Of a stretch of 15,207 nt of DNA, positions 1-7,050 are shown in pieces; the stretch's first letter is position 1, and each line of letters starts with the position of its first letter. Below the pieces are notes generated by a model that was given only the letters and a program-made list of their open reading frames with translations, had not been told where the DNA came from and did not search any database. The DNA is taken from NCBI GenBank assembly GCA_022771185.1, contig JALFCJ010000270.1, positions 1-15,207 on the forward strand. Direction: 5' to 3'. Origin of the DNA: Spirochaetales bacterium. Its GTDB lineage: Bacteria; Spirochaetota; Spirochaetia; Sphaerochaetales; Sphaerochaetaceae. The position numbers and the translations under genes were made by a program.

Positions 1-182
1 CTTGGATCATTGATAGGGGGAATAAAAAAGTCTGGCATAATGGCGGAACTGGACACTATAACTCATACATCGGTTTCTCTAAAGAGAATAATACGGCTGT
101 GGTCATACTTTCTAACCTGGCACCTAATTACCGTATACCTGCAACAGTGTTGGGCCTTAAGCTGTTGATGGAATTAATTTAG
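1..182 (+). CDS. C-terminal end of a beta-lactamase-family serine hydrolase (5' partial)
   Basis: Only the last 59 codons are in the window; the reading frame runs from base 3 to a TAG at 180-182. The peptide contains WHNGGTGHYNSYIGF, then NTAVVILSNL about 20 residues before the end. This matches the C-terminal strand region of class C beta-lactamase/D-Ala-D-Ala carboxypeptidase-like serine hydrolases. In that family the HNG/HxG-type triad replaces the KTG box, and a VVVLSN strand follows. The catalytic SxxK and YxN motifs would lie upstream of the window. The substrate could be peptidoglycan peptides, a beta-lactam or an ester and cannot be told. It ends 142 bases before the ABC importer operon and is read in the same direction, but a link to that operon is not evident. 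Confidence 0.75.
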   Translation, partial: WIIDRGNKKVWHNGGTGHYNSYIGFSKENNTAVVILSNLAPNYRIPATVLGLKLLMELI

Positions 183-225
183 ATATCGATGATAAAAATA
201 GACAAGCCATAGACAGGCAAAAAAG

Positions 226-242
226 TAATTAATAATTAATTA
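226..242. repeat. 17-bp AT-only palindrome upstream of the ABC importer operon
   Basis: TAATTAAT-A-ATTAATTA is a perfect inverted repeat with a one-base centre, about 80 bases upstream of the binding-protein start. There is no T-run after it, so it is not an intrinsic terminator. It could be a regulator site or just low-complexity AT sequence. No convincing -35/-10 pair was found between it and the start codon; a TAATAT at 300-305 is a weak -10 candidate. Confidence 0.25.
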
Positions 243-324
243 ACGTAACAAAGGTTCAAATTCTTTACTCTTTGGTTTATTTTAATCATATTGTACTTGT
301 AATATCATATATCAAAAGGTAAAT

Positions 325-1821
325 ATGATGAAAAAAACACTATTCTGCTTATTGGCTTTTCTTGTCTCTTTATCACTTTTTGCAAGAGGTGGAAAAGAGA
401 CTGTCACCGTGGAAGAAAAGATCAATGTCATTACGATGGCTATTCCGGTTGATCCCGATGGATTAGATCCTATGCTTACTGCGGCTGCATCTACTTTCCA
501 GATTACTTCAAACATCTATGAGACGCTTATTACTGTAGATGAAAAGGGTAACTTGGAGCCATGTCTTGCAGATAGTTGGAGTATAAGTGAAGATGGTCTT
601 TCAATATCTTTCTATTTGAGGGAAAATGCCGCCTTTTCAAATGGAAAGAAGTGTGGAAGCGAAGAAGTAAAAGAGTCTTTTATCCGCTTGATGAGTCCTG
701 AGAGTCTAAGATGCAAAGATTATTCCTTTATTTCAGAAATAGAGACTCCCGACGAAAAGACAATCGTCTTCAAAATGAATGAAATCAACGTAGCCGCCCT
801 CTCTTCTTTTGCATATCCTTGGGCTGCGGTTGTGGATACTGAGGAAAGCAACTTAAAGAATAAGCCCATGGGAACAGGCCCATACTGTCTTTCATCTTGG
901 GTTCCTCAGGAAAAACTGGTTCTGGCATTAAATCCTTATTATGGAAAAGAAGTCAAGAATGATGGCTTTGTCCTTGTGGTGATGCCTGATTTGACAGCTG
1001 AGATCACAGCTCTTGAAGCAGGGGAGGTGGATGTTATTCTCATTACAGGAGACTTGGCTTCAGCTGTAGAGAATAAGGGGTATAACATTCTCGCCGCCGC
1101 AGGAAACGGTCTCCAGCTTATGGCAATGAATAATAAAAATGAGGCTCTTTCCGATGTCAGGGTAAGGCAGGCAATTAACTATGCTGTAGATAAAGACGCT
1201 CTTATTGAAGCTGTATGGTGGGGATACGGAGAGAAAATCGGTTCCCATTTCCCTGTAGTATTAAAGGAGTATGTGGATCTATCTGATGCATATCAATGTG
1301 ATAAAGATAAAGCCAGGGCACTTTTGAAAGAAGCTGGATATGAAAATGGCTTGAAACTGAGGATGGATCTTCCCAAGAACTACCAGGAATATGTAAATGC
1401 AGGCCTTGTCATTGCTTCAGAACTTAAAGAAGTCGGTATTGAAGTGGATGTCAACATTGTAGAGTGGGCATACTGGCTCAGCGAAGTGTATGTAGGAAGA
1501 AACTATGACTTGACAGTAGTCGGTCATACAGGTCGTCTGGATCCATATGCCCTATTAGTGAAATACTTGTCTACAGGAAGTGAAAACTACTTCAACTACT
1601 CCTCTAGTGAAGTAGACCAGTTGTTGGGTATGTATAAGACAGAACTAAACGAGGAGAAGAGAACGGAGTACATACAGACTATACAGCGTATTCTGTCTTC
1701 CGATGTTCCTGCTCTATATATTCAGGACCCGATTCAGATATTTGTGTCAGCCTCCGATGTGTACGGATTTGCTTCTTTCCCTATAAATATCTACAAATTC
1801 AAGGACGTGTACAGGAAATAA
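325..1821 (+). CDS. Periplasmic substrate-binding protein of a peptide/nickel-type ABC importer (family 5)
   Basis: This 498-residue protein is the typical length for family 5 solute-binding proteins (SBP_bac_5), which capture oligopeptides, dipeptides, nickel or other solutes in the periplasm and hand them to the permease. Residues 1-20 form a signal peptide (MMKK, then a hydrophobic core ending SLFA), with probable cleavage before RGGKE. There is no lipobox Cys at the cleavage site, so it is probably a soluble periplasmic protein rather than a lipoprotein. Family landmarks are DPDGLDPM near residue 45, LADSW and the FYLRENAAFSNG strand near 95-110, GTGPY near 180, and VRQAINYAVDKDALI near 280. 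An AAAGG ribosome site lies 5 bases before ATG 325; the next codon is also ATG. It is the first gene of a five-gene operon, 3 bases from the next. The ligand cannot be inferred. Confidence 0.93.
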   Translation: MMKKTLFCLLAFLVSLSLFARGGKETVTVEEKINVITMAIPVDPDGLDPMLTAAASTFQITSNIYETLITVDEKGNLEPCLADSWSISEDGLSISFYLRENAAFSNGKKCGSEEVKESFIRLMSPESLRCKDYSFISEIETPDEKTIVFKMNEINVAALSSFAYPWAAVVDTEESNLKNKPMGTGPYCLSSWVPQEKLVLALNPYYGKEVKNDGFVLVVMPDLTAEITALEAGEVDVILITGDLASAVENKGYNILAAAGNGLQLMAMNNKNEALSDVRVRQAINYAVDKDALIEAVWWGYGEKIGSHFPVVLKEYVDLSDAYQCDKDKARALLKEAGYENGLKLRMDLPKNYQEYVNAGLVIASELKEVGIEVDVNIVEWAYWLSEVYVGRNYDLTVVGHTGRLDPYALLVKYLSTGSENYFNYSSSEVDQLLGMYKTELNEEKRTEYIQTIQRILSSDVPALYIQDPIQIFVSASDVYGFASFPINIYKFKDVYRK

Positions 1822-1824
1822 GAG

Positions 1825-2784
1825 ATGCTCAGATACATCCTGAAGAGAATCTTATCGGCACTCTTGGTGCTCTTCTTTGTCTCTCTCATCACTTTTGTGG
1901 TGATATCTGTCATTCCCGGAGACAGAGCTATTCTTGCTCTAGGAATTGACGCGACTAAGGAGAGCGTTGAGGCTTTAAGATCCTCCATGGGACTTGATAA
2001 ACCGTTTTTTGAGCGGTATTTCTCTTGGCTTATTTCTGCACTCCATTTTGATCTGGGTGTATCGGATGTCTATGGAGAGAGAGTAGGCTCTCTCATACTA
2101 TCCCGCCTTCCCGTTACATTTTCTCTGACTCTATTCTCCATTTTCATTGCTTCTGTACTGAGTGCCCTATTGGCGCTGCTTTGTCAGATGAAGAAAGGTA
2201 AGGGGTTGGATGGAGCCATAAGGGGAGGCGTAATACTTATATCAGCTTTGCCATCCTTCTGGATTTCTCTTGTGGCCTTGATTTTTTTCTGTGGAAAACT
2301 CAAATGGTTTCCTGTAAACGGATATATCTCACCTGATAAAGGTTTCCTTCCATTTTTGAGAAGTATCACTCTCCCCTCTATCATACTTGCCTTGGGAGAG
2401 CTTTCTCTTTTGACAAGGATGTTTCGCTCCTCTTTGATCAATAGCTTTAATGAAGACTATATGACTGCATGTAAAGTAAAGGGACTGGGAAGAGTAAGAA
2501 GCATGGTACACTATGGACTGAGAAGCGCCATAATTGCTCCTATTACACTGATTGGTAACCAAGCTGCGAAGCTCTTCGGAGGGACAGTTGTAGTTGAGAC
2601 CATATTCTCTCTCCCTGGAATTGGAAGACTGTTGCTGGTTGCTGTAGAGCAACACGATATTCCACTCTTAGAGGGCGTTGTCTTATTTATAACTACAATG
2701 GTTGTAGTCATGAATTTTCTTACAGATATATTTGTGGCAATTGCAGATCCTCTTATAAGGCAAAGCGAGGGGGGAGTGAAATGA
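1825..2784 (+). CDS. ABC importer permease, DppB/OppB type
   Basis: This 319-residue inner-membrane protein forms one half of the transport channel. The N-terminus (MLRYILKRIL, then a long hydrophobic helix, then PGD at 31-33) is the classic start of DppB/OppB/NikB permeases. Further hydrophobic segments lie near 100-120, 134-156, 181-198, 232-250 and 285-310. The cytoplasmic EAA loop that docks on the ATPase is DYMTACKVKGLG at about 211-222. It is followed by VVVETIFSLPGIGRLL (256-270) and a C-terminal DPLIR, both characteristic of this subfamily. It starts 3 bases after the binding-protein stop and overlaps the next permease by ATGA, implying translational coupling. Confidence 0.95.
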   Translation: MLRYILKRILSALLVLFFVSLITFVVISVIPGDRAILALGIDATKESVEALRSSMGLDKPFFERYFSWLISALHFDLGVSDVYGERVGSLILSRLPVTFSLTLFSIFIASVLSALLALLCQMKKGKGLDGAIRGGVILISALPSFWISLVALIFFCGKLKWFPVNGYISPDKGFLPFLRSITLPSIILALGELSLLTRMFRSSLINSFNEDYMTACKVKGLGRVRSMVHYGLRSAIIAPITLIGNQAAKLFGGTVVVETIFSLPGIGRLLLVAVEQHDIPLLEGVVLFITTMVVVMNFLTDIFVAIADPLIRQSEGGVK

Positions 2785-3596
2785 AGAAAAAAAACTTCTC
2801 TCTGATTCTAGGTGTCTTCTTTGTAGCCATAATAATATTTCTCTTTCTTTTGTCCTTTGTTTATCTACCTTACAGCGAAGACCAAATGGATACAAAAAAC
2901 AGATTCTCTCCTCCTTCATCCTCCCACTTATTAGGTACAGACCAATTTGGAAGAGATATATTTTCACGCATCCTTGTCTCCACCCGTTCCGCTCTTGCAG
3001 TAAGTACATCGTCAGTTTTGATGGGTACCGTGTTCGGCCTTTTATTGGGGGCTCTGGCCGCTCTTTCTCCTCATTTCATAGAAAGCATATTGATGAGATT
3101 TGTTGATGCCATGATGGCTTTCCCCGGCATTCTTTCAGCAATGGTTCTTTCTGCAGTACTGGGAAAGGGTGTGATGAACGCCTCCATCGCCATAGCATTC
3201 TTTATGGTTCCTGTTTTTGCAAGGTTATCATATTCCATGATTCTGGAGAGCAAGAAAAAAGAGTATATAAAGGCTGCGAAGAGCTATGGGGCGTCGACTC
3301 CCCGCCTATTTATATTCCACATGCTTCCAGAGATGTTTACTCGTCTTATAACACAGCTCTCCTCCAGTATAGGGGCGGCTATTCTGACTGAGTCTTCTCT
3401 TTCATTCTTAGGCCTTGGAATTCAACCTCCTGGAGCAAGTCTGGGCCTGATGTTGTCGGAAGCCAAGGGTTATATTCTGATTCAACCCTATCAGGCTCTA
3501 TGGCCTGGTGTCATCCTATCTATAGCTGTACTTGGCTTTTCTTTATTGGGGGACGGAATAAACGAGATTATCAAGGGAGAGCCTGACTATGAATGA
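2781..3596 (+). CDS. ABC importer permease, DppC/OppC type
   Basis: This 271-residue inner-membrane protein is the second permease subunit. After one N-terminal membrane segment it has the periplasmic signature HLLGTDQFGRDIFSRI (49-64), diagnostic of DppC/OppC/NikC proteins. Later it carries the EAA loop EYIKAAKSYGAS (161-172), then LSFLGLGIQPP (207-217) and a C-terminal LLGDGINEII. The start overlaps the preceding permease by four bases (ATGA), and the end overlaps the following ATPase by eight. The N-terminal region is short compared with E. coli DppC, but all core motifs are present. Confidence 0.95.
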   Translation: MKKKNFSLILGVFFVAIIIFLFLLSFVYLPYSEDQMDTKNRFSPPSSSHLLGTDQFGRDIFSRILVSTRSALAVSTSSVLMGTVFGLLLGALAALSPHFIESILMRFVDAMMAFPGILSAMVLSAVLGKGVMNASIAIAFFMVPVFARLSYSMILESKKKEYIKAAKSYGASTPRLFIFHMLPEMFTRLITQLSSSIGAAILTESSLSFLGLGIQPPGASLGLMLSEAKGYILIQPYQALWPGVILSIAVLGFSLLGDGINEIIKGEPDYE

Positions 3597-4536
3597 GATA
3601 GTAAGGATAGACAGTCTTTCTGTCAGAGATAGCAGACGGTATCTTTTGAGAGACATCTCTCTTTCTCTCCAGCTTGGTTCCGCACTTGCATTTATCGGGG
3701 AATCAGGTAGCGGGAAGACCATGACCATAAAATCTATTTTGGGAATCCTCCCGGATGACACCGAGGTGGAGAATGGTAAAGTGACGCTGTTTCAAAGTGA
3801 CATGTTTTCTATCTCAGACAAAGAGAAGAGAAGACTTCTTTGTGAAAACGTAGGATTTGTACCTCAAAATACAGTGAACTATCTTCATCCCTTGTTGAAG
3901 ATATCCGATCAGATTACCGATGGTTATACCAGACTTCACGGTAGAGGAAGTAAAAAAGAAGCCTTGGAGATAGCCCGGACATTACTGGAGAGTGTGGGTA
4001 TTACCGACCCGGAAAGAGTATTGTCTTCATATCCTTCGCTATTATCGGGAGGAATGAAACAGAGAGTTAATATTGCTTCCGCCTTGATGAACCATCCCTC
4101 TCTCCTTATTTCTGACGAGCCTACGTCAGCCCTCGATAAAGTAGTACAGAAGCAGGTTGCCGAATTATATTTGGACTTAAGGAAAAACAGCCTCATGTCC
4201 CTTATAGTCGTAAGCCACGATTTAGTCTTCGTAAAGAAAATCGCCGATAGAGTCGCCGTGTTTTATGCAGGCGAAATAGTGGAGGTGGGGGAATCTGACG
4301 AGATATTCTCCAATCCCTTGCATCCATATACAAAGGCTCTTATCTCCCTATCCCCCTCCCTTGTCAGAGATAAATCTAAACCTTTGAAGGAGATCAAGGG
4401 ATATATTACTGAAAAAGACAGACGAAATATCGGGTGCCCTTTTGCATCCAGATGCATAAGTGCAAGAAAAGAGTGCTTGGAGAGTGTGGAAGTAAAAGAA
4501 GTGTCGGAAACACACTTTGTGAGGTGCGTTCTATGA
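3589..4536 (+). CDS. ABC importer ATPase, DppD/OppD type
   Basis: This 315-residue cytoplasmic nucleotide-binding subunit energises import. All motifs are intact: Walker A GESGSGKT (37-44), Q-loop Q93, signature LSGGMKQR (152-159), Walker B LLISDEP (172-178) with catalytic E177, and H-loop H210. The oligopeptide/dipeptide C-terminal extension (NPLHPYTKAL, about 242-251) is present. It is followed by four cysteines (C283, C289, C296, C313) in the arrangement that binds an iron-sulfur cluster in some DppD/OppD proteins. Here cluster binding is an inference from the spacing only. It starts inside the end of the permease gene, with GGGAG upstream, and overlaps the next ATPase by ATGA. Confidence 0.95.
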   Translation: MNEIVRIDSLSVRDSRRYLLRDISLSLQLGSALAFIGESGSGKTMTIKSILGILPDDTEVENGKVTLFQSDMFSISDKEKRRLLCENVGFVPQNTVNYLHPLLKISDQITDGYTRLHGRGSKKEALEIARTLLESVGITDPERVLSSYPSLLSGGMKQRVNIASALMNHPSLLISDEPTSALDKVVQKQVAELYLDLRKNSLMSLIVVSHDLVFVKKIADRVAVFYAGEIVEVGESDEIFSNPLHPYTKALISLSPSLVRDKSKPLKEIKGYITEKDRRNIGCPFASRCISARKECLESVEVKEVSETHFVRCVL

Positions 4537-5300
4537 TTCTTGAAGTAAAGAATATAACAAAAGAATATAAAGTGAGGGGGAGAAAAGAACCCTTTGCTGC
4601 CTTAAAAAATGTATCCTTTTCTCTTGATGAAGGTGAAGTCTTAGGTATAGTAGGGGAATCAGGGAGTGGAAAGACTACACTTAGCGAGATAGCCGGAGGC
4701 TTAAGAAAACCTACGTATGGCTCGGTTCTTTTCCAAGGAAAGGATATAGGCGGAATGAAAAAGGAAGAGTGGAGGGAGTACAGAAAAAGCGTCCAGTTTA
4801 TTTTCCAGTCTCCCAAAGAGTCCATGAATCCATACTATACTATCCGTTCTATACTCTCTGAGCCTTTGACTATTAATTTTCCTTCCATGTCCAAGGCTGA
4901 GAAAGAAGAAAGAATAAAAGATATGCTTATTAGAGTGGGAATGGATGTGGAGACGACGCTTTCATTTCGCCCTAGCCACTTTTCCGGAGGTCAGATGCAG
5001 CGAATCGCCATTGCCAGAGCTCTTTTATTGGAGCCGAAGGTTATAGTGTGTGACGAGTGCACGTCGGCCTTGGATGTATCGCTGGAAGCCCAGATCATCA
5101 ACCTTCTTTCTTCTCTTAAGAAAGAGACAGGCGTATCTATGATTTTCATCAGCCATGATATTTCACTTGTCAGATATATCTCCGACAGAATAATGGTTAT
5201 GAAAGACGGCGTGGTGGTGGAGGAGGGCGATACAGAGAGCGTAATGTCGGAGCCAAAGCACGAATACACAAAGACTCTCATCGAAACATCCTTTCTGTAG
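4533..5300 (+). CDS. ABC importer ATPase, DppF/OppF type
   Basis: This 255-residue second nucleotide-binding subunit pairs with the DppD-type ATPase. The frame is open back to an ATG at 4434. I start at ATG 4533 because homology begins with MILEVKNITKEY, GAGGTG lies 6 bases upstream, and the ATGA overlap with the preceding stop repeats the operon's coupling pattern. Motifs are Walker A GESGSGKT (41-48), Q92, signature FSGGQMQR (150-157), Walker B IVCDE (171-175) and H208. The Walker B is followed by Cys176 instead of the usual Pro or Ala. The protein ends soon after KHEYTKTLIE, so it lacks the C-terminal cysteine-rich tail typical of DppF/OppF (about 320-330 residues). It is the last gene of the operon. 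Confidence 0.94.
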   Translation: MILEVKNITKEYKVRGRKEPFAALKNVSFSLDEGEVLGIVGESGSGKTTLSEIAGGLRKPTYGSVLFQGKDIGGMKKEEWREYRKSVQFIFQSPKESMNPYYTIRSILSEPLTINFPSMSKAEKEERIKDMLIRVGMDVETTLSFRPSHFSGGQMQRIAIARALLLEPKVIVCDECTSALDVSLEAQIINLLSSLKKETGVSMIFISHDISLVRYISDRIMVMKDGVVVEEGDTESVMSEPKHEYTKTLIETSFL

Positions 5301-5321
5301 TCTTTAGTTGAATCTACATCT

Positions 5322-5541
5322 TTACGCCTTCATATTCAGTTTCCTATACATCCTCTCTATCATTCCAACGCTTTTGAAAGACTATGGCAAAATGACTTTG
5401 ATCGGGTATTCCGACTTTAAGTGCTATATCCAAAACAGAGATTACGCTTTCAATAAACAATGCCATCGCTTCATTTACTCCAAGCATGTTCACATGACTC
5501 TTTACTACATGTGTGTCTCTTTTTTGTGGTGCAATATACAA
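5322..5541 (-). pseudogene. Frameshifted C-terminal remnant of an AraC-family transcription regulator
   Basis: Read on the - strand from about 5541, the peptide includes VNEAMALFIESVISVLDIAL and KVGIPDQSHFAIVFQK. This is the second helix-turn-helix of AraC/XylS regulators (consensus ISVxDIAxxVGFxDQSHFxRxFKK). The frame then breaks around 5366-5372. In the next frame the expected continuation appears as VGMIERMYRK, matching the family's GMTPxxYRK end, and stops with TAA at 5322-5324. So one frameshift separates two matching halves. The first helix-turn-helix and the N-terminal domain are missing here. The gene lies directly downstream of lrgB on the same strand. Confidence 0.7.
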
Positions 5542-5581
5542 CTTCTTGTTTCCTTTATTTTATTGTGAGAGAGGAGAGAGA

Positions 5582-6265
5582 CTAGAAGAATATCAGTGAT
5601 AGAGCCACTGTAACAATTCCAGAGAGAGTCAATGCAACAGAAGACAGGGCTCCTTGTTTTTCCCCCAACTCCAGTGCCTTTGATGTGCCTATTGCATGGG
5701 AACATGTTCCTATTGATATTCCCTGTACTGTCGGATCCTTTATTCTAAAGAGGTTGATCAACACAGGAGAAAGAACATTTCCTGTGATTCCTGTAATGAG
5801 GACAGATAAGACTGTAATAGAAGGAATGCCACCTATTGTCTCTGACACTGCCATCGCCATAGGTGTAGTAATACCCTTTGGAACAATTGAGAGACAGACT
5901 GTTTCATCAAAACCTAGTGCCTTTCCCATAAAGAAGGCAAAGGTCATAGAGACGATGGATCCTGTGAGTGTACCAAGAGTGAGGGCCAGCCAATTCTCTT
6001 TTATTAGTTTCCATTCTCTATAAATATTTAGAGCCAAAGCGCAAGTAGCAGGAGTAAGAAATAAGTTTATGATGTCTCCTCCCTTCATATACCACTCAAG
6101 AGGAATATGGAAGATAAGAAGGAAAGATATAATCAAGGCATAACTGATTAAAAGAGGATTTAGATATGACTTCTTTGTCTTTTTCTGGATTAATACCCCG
6201 ATAAAAAAGGATGCAAATGATATTGATAGACCAAATAGAGGAGTGGAGAAGAGTATTTCTTTCAT
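5582..6265 (-). CDS. lrgB: LrgB/CidB-family membrane protein
   Basis: This 227-residue polytopic membrane protein is the partner of LrgA. The pair was first linked to control of murein hydrolases and autolysis in staphylococci, and related proteins have been implicated in pyruvate or glycolate transport. Family marks are LTPATCALALNIY (70-82), PKGITTPMAMAVSE (129-142) and GTCSHAIGTSKALELG (186-201), the last being the conserved HAxGTxxAxE block. The frame is open 36 codons further upstream. I start at MKEILF because AGGAG lies 7 bases upstream and the ATG overlaps the lrgA stop by four bases. Its C-terminus abuts the AraC relic. The physiological substrate is not shown by the sequence. Confidence 0.92.
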   Translation of the reverse strand: MKEILFSTPLFGLSISFASFFIGVLIQKKTKKSYLNPLLISYALIISFLLIFHIPLEWYMKGGDIINLFLTPATCALALNIYREWKLIKENWLALTLGTLTGSIVSMTFAFFMGKALGFDETVCLSIVPKGITTPMAMAVSETIGGIPSITVLSVLITGITGNVLSPVLINLFRIKDPTVQGISIGTCSHAIGTSKALELGEKQGALSSVALTLSGIVTVALSLIFF

Positions 6266-6624
6266 GATTTCTCTCCTTTTCTTGTCAGCTTCATTACTCC
6301 GCCGACAACCAGGGCTGTAGCCAAAAAAGATAGAGCAGTCGCTGCAGAGCAAAGGAGAAGTAGTTTCCACCATATATCTTTGATGACACCGAAATATGCC
6401 ATTATCTTGACTCCCGTTGGAACGAAAAGAAGTGTCATATTCTTAAGTAGCAGATTCCCTGCATCCTCTACCCATGATAGTTTGATTACCTTGGTCTTTA
6501 GAAGAATAAAGAGGATGCATAAGGCCAGGATAGTTCCTGGAATTGGAAACGGAATCAGAGAAGCCATTAGCTCTCCAAGTAGACAAAGAGCCATTATAAG
6601 AGACAATTGAAGTAGCGTTTTCAT
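6262..6624 (-). CDS. lrgA: LrgA/CidA-family holin-like membrane protein
   Basis: This 120-residue membrane protein has about four hydrophobic segments. It matches the LrgA/CidA family through IPFPIPGTILALCILFILL, then LSWVEDAGNLLLKNMTLLFV and PTGVKIMAYF, with a basic C-terminal tail (RKGEKS). LrgA proteins resemble phage holins and act with LrgB in the cytoplasmic membrane. The start is uncertain: ATG 6624 is chosen, and a TTG at 6642 would add six residues; neither has a good Shine-Dalgarno site. It is the first gene of the pair, with a sigma70-like promoter 44 bases upstream, and its stop overlaps the lrgB start (ATGA). Confidence 0.9.
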   Translation of the reverse strand: MKTLLQLSLIMALCLLGELMASLIPFPIPGTILALCILFILLKTKVIKLSWVEDAGNLLLKNMTLLFVPTGVKIMAYFGVIKDIWWKLLLLCSAATALSFLATALVVGGVMKLTRKGEKS

Positions 6625-6667
6625 AGGCGTATTTTGAATCAATCACTATTTCTTGTCATTCGAGATA

Positions 6668-6696
6668 CCTATAGAAAATGTATAAAATGTCGTCAA
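6668..6696 (-). promoter_or_regulatory. Sigma70-like promoter for lrgAB
   Basis: On the - strand a TTGACG -35 box (6691-6696) is followed by a 17-base spacer and TATAGG (6668-6673) as -10. Transcription would start near 6661, giving a leader of about 37 bases to ATG 6624. The -35 is strong (5 of 6 consensus bases) and the -10 moderate (4 of 6). Confidence 0.45.
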
Positions 6697-6727
6697 AAAG
6701 TTTTCTATTTATATGAAAAGCTAAAAA

Positions 6728-6922
6728 TCATAAATAGAAACTAGATTTTGTACGGAAATTGAAGAATCTAAGGTTGTAGGTAAGTGAAGTCGAGTTTGTC
6801 CAATACAGTGTTCCGTTATTATCGAAAGACCACAGGGATATCGGAGAGTTTATAGATGTCAGTTCTCCCAAAAAGGAAATCCGTGCTTCATTTTCATCTA
6901 ATATCATAGGAATATTGCACAT
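6728..6922 (-). pseudogene. Possible N-terminal fragment of a regulator (AraC-type?), 64 codons
   Basis: A short open frame on the - strand encodes NEARISFLGELTSINSPISL, then WSFDNNGTLYWTNS, and stops after 64 codons with a low-quality tail. It has no ribosome site. The composition (an ISLWSFDxxGxLxxTNS strand-turn-strand) looks like a real folded protein and resembles what I recall of N-terminal ligand domains of some AraC-type regulators, but I cannot confirm this. It lies just upstream of the lrgA promoter on the same strand, while the AraC C-terminal relic lies just downstream of lrgB. It could be the other half of that gene, an independent relic, or chance. The rest of the 6625-7050 gap holds only the two promoters described. 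Confidence 0.3.
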
Positions 6923-6995
6923 TATTTATGGTAGAAAAATACAAAATTTTACTATTCTTTTATAAAGATCTAATTTTTGTACTATAAAGCAAAAT

Positions 6996-7045
6996 AACAT
7001 AAAGTAACACAATCTTTGTTGTTTTATAATACAGCTATCAGGAGG
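6996..7045 (+). promoter_or_regulatory. Promoter, possible operator and strong ribosome site of the 2-hydroxyacid dehydrogenase gene
   Basis: A perfect TATAAT -10 lies at 7025-7030 and AGGAGG at 7040-7045, five bases before the ATG. No good -35 exists at 16-18 bases, which suggests an activator. An imperfect dyad, AACATAAAG (6996-7004) against CTTTGTTGTT (7014-7023), sits where the -35 would be and is a candidate regulator site. The leader would be only about 13 bases long. Confidence 0.4.
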
Positions 7046-7050
7046 AATAA

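Noticed and set aside
4434..4532. Upstream in-frame ATG extending the DppF-type ATPase by 33 residues
   Set aside because: The extension overlaps the DppD coding region, is Cys/Lys rich without homology, and the ATG at 4533 has a GAGGTG site and the operon's usual ATGA overlap.
5308..5568. 86-codon open frame on the + strand
   Set aside because: It is the opposite-strand shadow of the AraC relic; no ribosome site and no recognisable protein pattern.
5685..6023. 112-codon + strand open frame inside lrgB
   Set aside because: Antisense to clear LrgB coding sequence, with low-quality composition.
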